This document shows positions 1 through 6,153 of a stretch of 9,540 nucleotides of DNA, in pieces. Origin of the DNA: Alphaproteobacteria bacterium (GTDB lineage Bacteria > Pseudomonadota > Alphaproteobacteria > Paracaedibacterales > CAIULA01). The translations under genes and the position numbers were made by a program. Every line of letters begins with the position of its first letter. Within the stretch, counting starts at the first letter, position 1. Location: the NCBI GenBank assembly GCA_019751935.1, contig JAIEMR010000007.1, positions 1 through 9,540 on the forward strand. Reading direction: 5' to 3'. Under the pieces are notes generated by a model. It worked only from the letters and a program-made list of their open reading frames with translations. It was not told the origin of the DNA and did no database searches.

Positions 1-64
1 ATGCATAATCATTTTATGTCGATTCTGTTATATTGATTCATAAAATTGAATAAGGCGATGATAA

Positions 65-493
65 ATGTTTCAACAAATCAGCATATTAGTAATTTTGCTT
101 TTAGGGATAATTCAGGCTAGGGCATTTGTTTTTCTTGATGAAAACTTTTCTAATAACCACTTACGTTCGACTAGCGTTTCAATGCCAATGCAAGAAATAG
201 TTGACCATAGGACCGGAGCAACATTCACAGTTTCCTCTCGTGAAGGCGCAAAGATCTTAAGAACCCAGAATAATATATTTAGATTGACGGAATACCATAA
301 TTTTGCTGGGCCTTATAATGCTATCGAATTTTTTACTGGTGGACGGTTCTCTGCGATTGATTTAGGCGCTAATAAATACCGTTTGAGTCAAGCCTATATC
401 CAAGACAATATGCTTCGTTTAAGGATGTTAGATGGTAATGTGTATTCCTATTGTAATCATCGATTAGAGGATTTTGAGACTGCCCAACAATGA
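65..493 (+). CDS. Small exported protein of unknown function (142 aa)
   Basis: I do not recognise this protein. Residues 1-20 look like a Sec signal peptide: a short N-terminus, a hydrophobic stretch (ILVILLLGII, residues 7-16) and an Ala-Arg-Ala cleavage site before Phe21. The mature part of about 120 residues is polar, with alternating hydrophobic residues that suggest mainly beta structure. It contains a single Cys (near residue 131), so it has no internal disulfide. The ATG is preceded by AAGGCG at 52-57 with a 7-nt spacer, which supports this start. The gene stands alone on the plus strand and converges on the hydrolase, with only 11 bp between the stop codons. An exported periplasmic or secreted protein is the most that can be inferred. 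No promoter is convincing in the 64 bases before it. Confidence 0.6.
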   Translation: MFQQISILVILLLGIIQARAFVFLDENFSNNHLRSTSVSMPMQEIVDHRTGATFTVSSREGAKILRTQNNIFRLTEYHNFAGPYNAIEFFTGGRFSAIDLGANKYRLSQAYIQDNMLRLRMLDGNVYSYCNHRLEDFETAQQ

Positions 494-495
494 AT

Positions 496-516
496 AAGGA
501 CGCTTTAAGCATCCTT
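496..516. terminator. Possible hairpin between convergent genes
   Basis: AAGGACGC and GCATCCTT flank a short TTTAA loop. Read on the minus strand the single C/A mismatch becomes a U-G wobble, giving a stem of about 10 bp that includes the hydrolase stop codon. No good T-run follows on either strand, so function as a terminator is uncertain. It may only slow or protect the 3' ends of the two convergent transcripts. Confidence 0.3.
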
Positions 517-1407
517 ACTTGATTTCCAAAACTCTCCCAATCTGTCTGCAATAACCTTATCATAAACTTTGGGTCTAGCGTGGCCCATCCCCTCGATAAT
601 GAATTTTTCTGAATGTTCGATGGCCTTTGCTGTGGCATGCGCATGATCAACCGGAATAATTGGGTCATTCGATCCGTGAATGATTAAGGCTGGGCATTTA
701 ATTTTATGCGCTGCAAATTGAGTTGGACCAAAGCCGCTCGCAAGAGCATGGTTATGTGGTGTTTTTATGGGGACAGATGGGTTCATACGCTCAAAGGCAA
801 GCTTTAGGGTTTTTCTATATTCTTCTTCATCAAAGGGTGCTTGATCTCCGTTAAAAATTTGAACTGTCTTAAGGCTTTTGTCCATCCATACCTCTGGATT
901 ACTAAGATCAGCGCCGCTAAACAAATTTTTAAGTTGTTCTAGGGCCTCTGGCTTGGGACCGGACAAACTTAGAAAAGCGGTGCTCATCCCCATAAAGGAA
1001 TAAACCTGCGGCGTAAAGTCCATGGTTGACATTAAAAGAGTTAAACTTTGAACGCGGCTAGGGTGATCAATACTTAAGATTTGGGCAATATAACCGCCCA
1101 TTGAGGTTCCAACGATATGCGTTTTTTCAAAACCATATGCGTTCATGATTTGGGTGACGTCGTCTGCCATATCATTCATTTTGTAAGGAGTTTTCGTAAA
1201 ATCAATATGCGTTGAAAGGCCGGTATCTCTGGGATCAAATCGAACAATATAAAAACCGTGGCTCGCCGAAAGATTGCAAAAATCAGCAGACCAAGAAACG
1301 CCTTGGCTGGCAGCGCCAGAAATCAGAATGACAGAGGGGTTTTTGGGGTCACCGAATGCTTCAGTCCAAAGGTTTATAGACTTGCTTTGTACATATTTTT
1401 CGCTCAT
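505..1407 (-). CDS. Alpha/beta-hydrolase fold esterase-like protein (300 aa)
   Basis: This is a soluble alpha/beta hydrolase. The nucleophile elbow G-T-S-M-G-G (residues 100-105) puts the catalytic Ser at 102. The acid is probably Asp248 in HGSNDP, and the base His276 in GMGHARP, so the triad is complete and in the usual order. The segment RFDPRDTGLST (56-66) is typical of the branch that includes aclacinomycin methylesterase-like and haloperoxidase-like hydrolases. A lid region lies roughly at 130-225. The usual HG oxyanion motif is replaced by SGAAS at 30-34, which also occurs in that branch. There is no signal peptide, so it should be cytoplasmic. The substrate cannot be deduced from sequence; an esterase, lactonase or lipase-type small-molecule reaction is likely. 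The ATG has only a weak purine-rich AAAGAGCAAAGAAA leader. It is divergent from the MFS gene. Confidence 0.9.
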   Translation of the reverse strand: MSEKYVQSKSINLWTEAFGDPKNPSVILISGAASQGVSWSADFCNLSASHGFYIVRFDPRDTGLSTHIDFTKTPYKMNDMADDVTQIMNAYGFEKTHIVGTSMGGYIAQILSIDHPSRVQSLTLLMSTMDFTPQVYSFMGMSTAFLSLSGPKPEALEQLKNLFSGADLSNPEVWMDKSLKTVQIFNGDQAPFDEEEYRKTLKLAFERMNPSVPIKTPHNHALASGFGPTQFAAHKIKCPALIIHGSNDPIIPVDHAHATAKAIEHSEKFIIEGMGHARPKVYDKVIADRLGEFWKSSKDA

Positions 1408-1454
1408 TTTCTTTGCTCTTTGTGTGATTTTCCCATAGCATAGACTAACTTATT

Positions 1455-1470
1455 AAGATTAAAAAATCTT
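1455..1470. repeat. Small inverted repeat AAGATT/AATCTT
   Basis: A perfect 6-bp inverted repeat with an AAAA loop abuts the left end of the large palindrome at 1471. It lies in the divergent intergenic region between the hydrolase and the MFS gene and could be part of either promoter region. No function can be assigned. Confidence 0.4.
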
Positions 1471-1597
1471 CAGACTTCTCGTCTTTCAAGATATCTGTTC
1501 GTCAAATTTCGGGAATCTGCGGTGCTCATGTATTTAATATACACTCCGCTCCTTGCCCCTCATTTTCCTGCAGATATCTTGAAATTCTTCGAGTCTG
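1471..1597. repeat. Long imperfect palindrome (127 bp), possible palindromic repeat element
   Basis: The 27 bases at 1471-1497 and 1571-1597 are inverted copies of each other at 21 of 27 positions. They include a perfect 14-bp arm (1484-1497 with 1571-1584) and a perfect 6-bp outer arm (CAGACT/AGTCTG). GCGG at 1519-1522 pairs with CCGC at 1546-1549. All three pairings share exactly the same centre, base 1534, and scattered pairs continue between them, so the whole element can fold as one long hairpin. TGTAT/ATACA (1529-1543) lies at the tip. Size and symmetry recall Rickettsia palindromic elements and other MITE-like repeats, but I cannot see other copies here. It occupies most of the gap between two divergent genes and ends 9 bp before the MFS ribosome binding site. 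Confidence 0.7.
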
Positions 1598-1606
1598 TAC
1601 TTTTTT

Positions 1607-1622
1607 AGGGACTATTGTTTTG
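1607..1622 (+). promoter_or_regulatory. Ribosome binding site that selects a TTG start for the MFS gene
   Basis: AGGGA at 1607-1611 lies 8 nt before TTG at 1620. The first in-frame ATG (1638) is preceded only by A/T-rich codons without a Shine-Dalgarno match. This favours initiation at TTG. Confidence 0.6.
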
Positions 1623-2828
1623 AAAAATTTTTTCTCTATGTCGCCTAATCCTGCCGATAACCGCAGTCTTTGGGGGATAGCATGGATGAGCTTTTTCTGG
1701 AGCACGGCTACCGTCATGGTGTTCACCTTGCTTCCGACTTTTTTGACTGAGGTCTTGGGTGCATCAAAAACGAAGCTTGGCATGATTGAAGGGGTTGCTG
1801 TCTTTTTGGCATTCTTAGCCAAGGTTTTCTCAGGGGTTTTGAGCGATTATTGGAAAACGCGAAAACCCCTTATCCTGGTTGGAACATTTCTAAGCATTGT
1901 CGTTAAATCAATGTTTGCGATGGCTACAAGCATTAGTTGGATTTTCCTGGCTAGATCGATTGATCGTTTTAGTAAAGGAGTGCGTTCAGCTCCAGCGGAT
2001 GCTTTGATTGCGGATCTTTCGCCTCAGCACAAAGAGGGGTCAAGTTATGGCCTTCGTTATATGCTCTATACCCTTGGCGCAGTGTTTGGCGGTGGTATTG
2101 CTGCAATATTAATGCATTTATCTCCCCATAATTATCGTTTGGTATTTTGGCTTTCGATTATTCCAGCGGCTATTGCTTTTCTTATTTTATATTTTGTCGT
2201 AAAGCCGCCAGCCGAAGAAACAGAGATTAAGCAGCGTCCTTGGCATTGGAGGGACGCAAAATATTTACCTCCTATTTTTTGGAAGCTATTAGGCGTTTCT
2301 TTTTTGCTTATGCTGGCTCGTTTTAGCGAAGCTTTTTTAACCTTGCGCGCCAAGGATTTGGGGTGGTCTATTCAAATGCTGCCTTTATTGATGGTTGCTT
2401 ATGACATTGTCAATGCAGGTATTTCTTTGCCGATTGGTAAGCTTGCCGACAAGTATAACCGCCACAAGCTTTTGCTAAGTGGTATCTTGGTGCTGACGGT
2501 TACAAACGTAGTGATCGTAAGTATTCACGCCCCAGCAGGTATTTTTGTAGGTATGCTTTTAGCAGGCCTTCATATGGGAATGACTCAGGGGCTCATTGCA
2601 GCGCTGATTGCAGAATCAACATTGCCCCATCTGCGTGGGACAGCCTTTGCTCTTTATTATCTAACCAGCGGTACGGCTGTTTTGATTGGCAACTCAGTTG
2701 CTGGTTATTTGTCAGATATGATGGGCGGCGCTGTTGGCGCCTTTTGGGGCGGCGCCGTTTTTACCGTATTGGCTGCTGTTTATTTGGTGAAGGTGATGAA
2801 AAATTCCTCGATGGAGATTAATCGATAA
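1620..2828 (+). CDS. MFS family transporter (402 aa)
   Basis: This is a major facilitator superfamily permease of the inner membrane with about 12 hydrophobic segments. The loop-2 signature GVLSDYWKTRK (72-82) is MFS motif A, repeated in the second half as GKLADKYNRHK (273-283), which shows the two-fold internal duplication. Between them, DRFSKGVRSAPADALIAD (115-132) is a variant of the D-R-x-G-K-G-x-R-x-x-P-R-D-A-L-x-A-D motif of a bacterial MFS group often annotated as multidrug or uncharacterised efflux. A central charged loop lies around 195-215. The length is normal for the superfamily. The start is probably TTG, chosen by its ribosome binding site; a start at Met7 would remove six residues without affecting the membrane domain. 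The substrate is unknown. It is monocistronic, preceded by a large palindrome and followed by a weak terminator-like hairpin. Confidence 0.9.
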   Translation: MKNFFSMSPNPADNRSLWGIAWMSFFWSTATVMVFTLLPTFLTEVLGASKTKLGMIEGVAVFLAFLAKVFSGVLSDYWKTRKPLILVGTFLSIVVKSMFAMATSISWIFLARSIDRFSKGVRSAPADALIADLSPQHKEGSSYGLRYMLYTLGAVFGGGIAAILMHLSPHNYRLVFWLSIIPAAIAFLILYFVVKPPAEETEIKQRPWHWRDAKYLPPIFWKLLGVSFLLMLARFSEAFLTLRAKDLGWSIQMLPLLMVAYDIVNAGISLPIGKLADKYNRHKLLLSGILVLTVTNVVIVSIHAPAGIFVGMLLAGLHMGMTQGLIAALIAESTLPHLRGTAFALYYLTSGTAVLIGNSVAGYLSDMMGGAVGAFWGGAVFTVLAAVYLVKVMKNSSMEINR

Positions 2829-2853
2829 TCTCTTACAACACAGCGAGATTTTT
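2827..2853 (+). terminator. Weak terminator-like hairpin after the MFS gene
   Basis: AATCTC at 2827-2832, overlapping the stop codon, pairs perfectly with GAGATT at 2845-2850 around a 12-nt loop. A run of five T (2849-2853) follows. The position and T-run fit an intrinsic terminator, but the 6-bp AT-rich stem is weak. Confidence 0.35.
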
Positions 2854-3287
2854 AAATGATTTTCTGCTGGCAAGAGAACTTAAGAGTAATTGTTGGTTTT
2901 GTAGGGGTTGATGGGTATAGTTTTGGCTTTGTGGGGCCCCCCTCAGACGGCCCCAAACGGCATCCACCCCCAGCCGCCACCTCAACAAAACTCTACCTTT
3001 TCCCTTTTTATCGCTTTTAAAAAGCTTACAAAGTTCCAATCTCAGATATGGGTTCCATCCCATAAAAAAGCAGTTTATACTGCAGATACGCGCGTATCTA
3101 AAGTTAAAACACGGCAAACCTTTGTCAATATGTGGACAAAGGCGGCTTTAACAGCCAGTTTCGGACCCGGCGCAATCCGGGCCTACCTTACCACCATTAT
3201 TAAATATAGATATACAATATTAATATAAGGTTAAAAGTAACTCCAAAAAATTCTGTCAGGTTATTAAGTTGGTAACCCATTAAAACA
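2829..3287. other. Gene-poor stretch with C-rich block; possible small ORF or degraded repeat
   Basis: No gene is convincingly supported here. From about 2925 to 3000 the plus strand is markedly C-rich, with a TGGGGCC/GGCCCCA inverted repeat at 2932-2955. A plus-strand reading frame stays open from TTG 2908 (or ATG 2911) to 3228, about 105 codons. Its product would be Pro/Gln-rich near the N-terminus and carry a more protein-like C-terminal part (about residues 75-97). AGGGG at 2903-2907 lies too close to either start. The opposite strand is also open over 2833-3117, so openness here says little. The composition differs from its neighbours, suggesting an inserted or dispersed repeat, a structured RNA or a decayed gene. 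The last 100 bases before the rpmB promoter are plain AT-rich DNA. Confidence 0.4.
3047..3183. repeat. Cluster of six consecutive hairpin-forming inverted repeats
   Basis: Six separate inverted repeats follow each other: TATGGG/CCCATA (3047-3064), GCAGT/ACTGC (3070-3083), the perfect 16-bp palindrome AGATACGCGCGTATCT (3084-3099), CCTTTGTC/GACAAAGG (3119-3142), GGCT/AGCC (3144-3156) and CCCGG/CCGGG (3166-3181). Such density is not expected of coding DNA and suggests a structured RNA or a mobile/dispersed repeat. I recognise no known RNA family (not tmRNA, 4.5S RNA or a tRNA). The strand cannot be determined. Confidence 0.5.
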
Positions 3288-3316
3288 TTGACTGGTTTTT
3301 CTAATTCCGCTATAAG
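3288..3316 (+). promoter_or_regulatory. Sigma70-type promoter of rpmB
   Basis: TTGACT at 3288-3293 (5 of 6 matches to the -35 consensus) and TATAAG at 3311-3316 (5 of 6 to the -10) are separated by exactly 17 bp. Transcription would begin near 3323, giving a short leader before the rpmB ribosome binding site GGAG (3335-3338, 7 nt before ATG). This is the clearest promoter in the window. Confidence 0.85.
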
Positions 3317-3345
3317 TAATATGCATTTCTACATGGAGATTTAAG

Positions 3346-3642
3346 ATGGCTAAGCGCTGCACAATTACAGGAAAAGGTGTTCTGACAGGTAACAACGTCA
3401 GCCACGCTAACAACAAAACTCGTCGTCGTTTCTTACCAAATTTGCAAGAGACCTCTTTGATGAGCGAAGCTCTTGGACGAATGGTGCGTATGCGCCTGTC
3501 AACGACTGGAATCCGCACCATTGAATTTCATGGTGGTCTTGATTCATTTCTAGTCAGAACTCCTGCTGCGAAGCTTGGACCAAAGGTTGCTGCTTTGAAA
3601 AAAGCCGTTATGGACCGCATCGCTGCAAAAGTTTCTGCATAG
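3346..3642 (+). CDS. rpmB: 50S ribosomal protein bL28 (98 aa)
   Basis: This is ribosomal protein bL28 of the large subunit. The N-terminus MAKRCTITGKGVLTGNNVSH is the conserved L28 opening. The basic stretch NKTRRRFLPNLQ (22-33) follows, and the rest is the longer alphaproteobacterial form ending in a Lys/Ala-rich helix. The length of about 98 residues is typical of Alphaproteobacteria; many other bacteria have about 62-78. Only one Cys (Cys5) is present, so it is not a zinc-binding form. The ATG follows GGAG with a 7-nt spacer. It has its own strong promoter upstream and an intrinsic terminator downstream, so it appears to be largely monocistronic. Readthrough into yhhQ is possible because that gene has no visible promoter of its own. 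Confidence 0.97.
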   Translation: MAKRCTITGKGVLTGNNVSHANNKTRRRFLPNLQETSLMSEALGRMVRMRLSTTGIRTIEFHGGLDSFLVRTPAAKLGPKVAALKKAVMDRIAAKVSA

Positions 3643-3657
3643 CTGTACTTTTTAATG

Positions 3658-3695
3658 AAGGGGCGCAGGTAGTTTATCTGTGCCCTTTTGCTTTT
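3658..3695 (+). terminator. Intrinsic terminator after rpmB
   Basis: AAGGGGCGCAG (3658-3668) pairs with CTGTGCCCTTT (3678-3688) through an 11-bp stem with two G-U wobbles and a 9-nt loop. A T-rich tail TTTTGCTTTT (3686-3695) follows. The tail stops only 4 nt before the likely ATG of yhhQ, so partial readthrough or attenuation would directly set expression of the downstream genes. Confidence 0.75.
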
Positions 3696-3699
3696 CCCC

Positions 3700-4458
3700 A
3701 TGGATAACTTCGTTCATTATCTGATTTTAATACTCGAGAATCTTTCTCCGGAAATTCTCTCTCTTATAACCTTTTTGATTTGTGCGATCACGATCTTGGG
3801 CATGCTGCGTTATTTCGGGGCAACAGGGTTATATGTCTATAATGCAATCGCCATTATTGTTGCCAATATACAGGTTTTGCATGCAGCTAAGTTTGTCTTT
3901 TCGCCTGAGCCGGTGGCTCTTGGCACAGTTGTTTTTGCAACAACCTACCTCGTCAGCGATATATTGACTGAACATTATGGGCCTGATACAGCAAAACATG
4001 CTTTGTGGTTAAGTTTTATCTCGCAAATTTTAGTAACCCTTTTGATGATTTTAACCTTAGGCCATACACCTTTATCTGAAGGAGTCAGCCCACCAGAAGT
4101 AAGCGATTTTGCAAATTCCAATTACTTAGCCATGCTTAAACTGTTCACGCCGACTCCTAGGTTATTATTTGCCAGCTTAATTGCTTACGTCTTAAGCCAG
4201 TTATTTGATATTTGGATTTTTCAAAAAATTCGCAACCTCAGCAATGGCCGATATATTTGGTTTAGGCAAAATGTGTCGACGTTTCTTTCTGGCCTTTTGG
4301 ATAGTTTCATCTTTAGTTATATCGCGTGGGTCTTATTAAGCCCCACACCGCTTCCTTTTTATACTCTGATGGTCAGCTATGTCATTGGCACTTATTTATT
4401 AAGGTTGATTGTTAATCTTTTAGGAACCCCTGTTATATATGCGAGTTACCGTGTTTAA
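3700..4458 (+). CDS. yhhQ: Queuosine precursor (7-deazaguanine/queuine) transporter, YhhQ family (252 aa)
   Basis: This inner-membrane protein belongs to the YhhQ/QPTR (DUF165, Vut_1) family, which imports queuosine precursors such as preQ0 and preQ1, and in some intracellular bacteria queuine. About six to seven hydrophobic segments are visible. Family motifs are GLYVYNAIA (43-51), ANIQVLHAAKF (55-65), SDILTEHYG (86-94), SQLFDIWIFQKIR (166-178) and RQNVSTFLSGLLDSFIF (189-205). In the last, the usual SQ is replaced by SG. I place the start at ATG 3700. A TTG at 3688 is also in frame but lies inside the terminator tail. Neither start has a Shine-Dalgarno match. Its 3' end overlaps tgt by 20 bp, which supports coupled expression and a shared role in tRNA queuosine modification. 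Confidence 0.9.
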   Translation: MDNFVHYLILILENLSPEILSLITFLICAITILGMLRYFGATGLYVYNAIAIIVANIQVLHAAKFVFSPEPVALGTVVFATTYLVSDILTEHYGPDTAKHALWLSFISQILVTLLMILTLGHTPLSEGVSPPEVSDFANSNYLAMLKLFTPTPRLLFASLIAYVLSQLFDIWIFQKIRNLSNGRYIWFRQNVSTFLSGLLDSFIFSYIAWVLLSPTPLPFYTLMVSYVIGTYLLRLIVNLLGTPVIYASYRV

Positions 4459-5632
4459 ATTTGACTATACTGAACATTCTCCAGGCAGAGCGCGTCTTGG
4501 CCGCATTACAACGCCGCATGGTGTGATTGAAACGCCTGCGTTTATTTTTTGCGCGACAAAGGCCGCGATGAAGGGTTTAAGTGCCGAGGATATGAGAAAT
4601 GCGGGCACACAAATCATTTTGTCCAATACCTACCATCTGTTGTTACAGCCAGGTCCTGAGGTTGTCAAAAAAATGGGTGGTCTTCAAAAGTTTACTGGTT
4701 GGAAAGGACCCATGCTGACCGATTCAGGTGGGTTTCAAATTTTCAGCCTTGGCCATGGGTCGGTGGCTTCTGAAATAAAAGGTAAGAGAATGACGGGCCG
4801 TCAGAAAACCCTTTTAAAGATAACCGAAGAAGGTGCTTGCTTTAAATCCTATGTCGATGGAAGATCTTATTTATTAACCCCAGAGGCATCAGTTCGAATT
4901 CAGCGTGATTTGGGGGCAGATCTGATTGTGGTTTTAGATGAATGCACACCCTATCACGTTGATAAACATTATACGGCTGAGTCTATGCAAATGAGTCATC
5001 GCTGGGCGCTTAGAAGTTTGGCTGAATTTAGACGCGGTGATGATGGAACCCAGTCCTTATATGGCATTATCCAGGGCGGCGTTTACCCCGATTTACGTAA
5101 AGAGGGATGTGAGTTTGTAAACAGTCACCCCTTTTTTGGGCACGCTGTTGGTGGCTCTTTAGGCGCTAGCAAAGATCAAATGCATGAGGTGGTTGGGATC
5201 ACAACAGAGCATCTCAGTCGCGAGAGGCCTATCCATCTTTTGGGTATCGGCGGTGTTAGCGATATTTTCTCAGGCGTTGAACAAGGCATTGATACCTTTG
5301 ATTGCGTGCATCCAACGCGCCTTGCCAGACATGGCGGCGCTTTGGTGAAGCCGAATACAGAAGAAGCCAGTGAAAAGGAACATATCAATCTTAGAAACAG
5401 TCAATTCCGTTTTGATTCAGCGCCGATTGAACAAGGATGTCCTTGTCAGACGTGCACTAGTTATTCAAGGGCTTATATTCATCATTTGTTAAAGGCACAA
5501 GAATTGTTGGCTTATACTCTTATTTCCATTCATAACGTTAGCTTTATGAATCGTCTTATGGCAGCGGTTCGAAAAGCACTTTTGGAAAACACTTGGGTGC
5601 AAACGAAAAAGGAATGGTGCCGGCTGAAATAA
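4439..5632 (+). CDS. tgt: Queuine/preQ1 tRNA-guanine transglycosylase (397 aa)
   Basis: Tgt exchanges guanine-34 in the anticodon of tRNA-Asp, -Asn, -His and -Tyr for a queuosine base. Visible are LSNTYHLLLQPG (61-72), TDSGGFQIFSL with Asp95 (94-104), LDECTPY with Asp167 (166-172), IQGGVYPDLR (211-220), the nucleophile motif DCVHPTRLARHG with Asp288, and the zinc site Cys334, Cys336, Cys339 and His365. The Cys339-to-His365 spacing of 26 matches E. coli (307/333), so the enzyme looks intact. Two departures are notable: GGSLGAS (238-244) replaces the bacterial GGLAVGE, putting Gly242 where preQ1-type enzymes have Val, and ARHG replaces ARNG. The annotated ATG has AGGAA 12 nt upstream. GTG at 4451 would start the protein MFKFDYT, closer to the usual family start and with GCGAG 5 nt upstream. 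It overlaps yhhQ and precedes the deaminase by 41 bp. Confidence 0.96.
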   Translation: MRVTVFKFDYTEHSPGRARLGRITTPHGVIETPAFIFCATKAAMKGLSAEDMRNAGTQIILSNTYHLLLQPGPEVVKKMGGLQKFTGWKGPMLTDSGGFQIFSLGHGSVASEIKGKRMTGRQKTLLKITEEGACFKSYVDGRSYLLTPEASVRIQRDLGADLIVVLDECTPYHVDKHYTAESMQMSHRWALRSLAEFRRGDDGTQSLYGIIQGGVYPDLRKEGCEFVNSHPFFGHAVGGSLGASKDQMHEVVGITTEHLSRERPIHLLGIGGVSDIFSGVEQGIDTFDCVHPTRLARHGGALVKPNTEEASEKEHINLRNSQFRFDSAPIEQGCPCQTCTSYSRAYIHHLLKAQELLAYTLISIHNVSFMNRLMAAVRKALLENTWVQTKKEWCRLK

Positions 5633-5673
5633 TAGGTAATCATAAGAGAATCTTTTGTAAAGAAAGGATCATC

Positions 5674-6117
5674 ATGGACGATACCTATTTTATGAATTTG
5701 GCAATTGAAGAAGCAAAAAAGGGCTTGGCGACAGGCGGTATCCCGATTGGGTCGATCTTAGTTAAAAATAACCAAGTCATTGGCCGTGGCCATAATAGGC
5801 GGGTGCAGCATGGCAGTGTGATTCATCACGGTGAGATGAACTGTCTTGAAAATGCTGGACGTTTAACGGCAAAAGATTACAAAGAGTGCACAATTTACAC
5901 AACCTTATCGCCGTGTCCAATGTGCTCAGGTGCGATTCTCCTTTATAAAATCCCAAGGGTTGTTATTGGTGAAAATCGTACTTTTATGGGTGATGAGGAG
6001 CATTTAAAATCCAAAGGTGTTTCTTTAACGCTGATGGACAGTCCTGAGTGCTTTTCATTAATGCAGGATTTTATTCAAAAGAATCCGACTTTGTGGGATG
6101 AAGATATTGCCGTTTAA
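5674..6117 (+). CDS. Fungal-type cytosine deaminase (147 aa)
   Basis: This zinc-dependent deaminase of the CDA fold probably converts cytosine to uracil for pyrimidine salvage. The zinc site is His52 in HGE, with Glu54 as proton shuttle, plus Cys81 and Cys84 in SPCPMC. These correspond to His62, Glu64, Cys91 and Cys94 of yeast Fcy1. GRGHNRR (37-43) supplies an Asn equivalent to yeast Asn51. The C-terminus WDEDI (141-145) matches the yeast WFEDI tail, whose Asp contacts cytosine. The length is close to yeast's 158. HGE instead of HAE and this C-terminal tail argue against TadA and against guanine deaminase. The ATG at 5674 has AAAGGA 5 nt upstream; an in-frame extension back to 5593 would overlap tgt and is unlikely. 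It is the last gene of the yhhQ-tgt group and ends at a terminator. 5-methylcytosine or another pyrimidine base as substrate cannot be excluded. Confidence 0.88.
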   Translation: MDDTYFMNLAIEEAKKGLATGGIPIGSILVKNNQVIGRGHNRRVQHGSVIHHGEMNCLENAGRLTAKDYKECTIYTTLSPCPMCSGAILLYKIPRVVIGENRTFMGDEEHLKSKGVSLTLMDSPECFSLMQDFIQKNPTLWDEDIAV

Positions 6118-6146
6118 AAAAATGGGCCTCATCAGAGACCCTTTTT
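6116..6146. terminator. Bidirectional intrinsic terminator
   Basis: GGGCCTC (6124-6130) and GAGACCC (6135-6141) form a stem with an ATCA loop, flanked by an A-run on the left and a T-run (6142-6146) on the right. On the minus strand the single C/A mismatch becomes a wobble pair, so the hairpin is stronger in that direction. It serves both the plus-strand deaminase and the minus-strand 588-aa gene, whose stop is 8 bp away. Confidence 0.8.
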
Positions 6147-6153
6147 AGCTACT

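Noticed and set aside
1526..1822. Minus-strand frame of 98 codons over the MFS start
   Set aside because: It runs antisense to a well-supported membrane protein and through the palindrome, with a low-complexity Lys-rich translation. It is a shadow.
2833..3117. Minus-strand frame of 94 codons in the gene-poor stretch
   Set aside because: There is no ribosome binding site or recognisable domain, and it overlaps an equally open plus-strand frame. I keep only a note that the region may be a repeat.
3110..3190. Possible tRNA or small known RNA
   Set aside because: Stem lengths and spacing do not fit a cloverleaf, and no tmRNA, 4.5S or 6S signature is present.
5593..5673. Upstream in-frame extension of the deaminase from an ATG at 5593
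   Set aside because: It would overlap the end of tgt and add residues absent from the family. The ATG at 5674 has a good AAAGGA site and matches the yeast enzyme's start region.
5674..6117. Annotation as tRNA adenosine deaminase TadA
   Set aside because: TadA carries HAE at the zinc site and lacks the WxEDI tail. This protein has HGE and follows fungal cytosine deaminase over its length.
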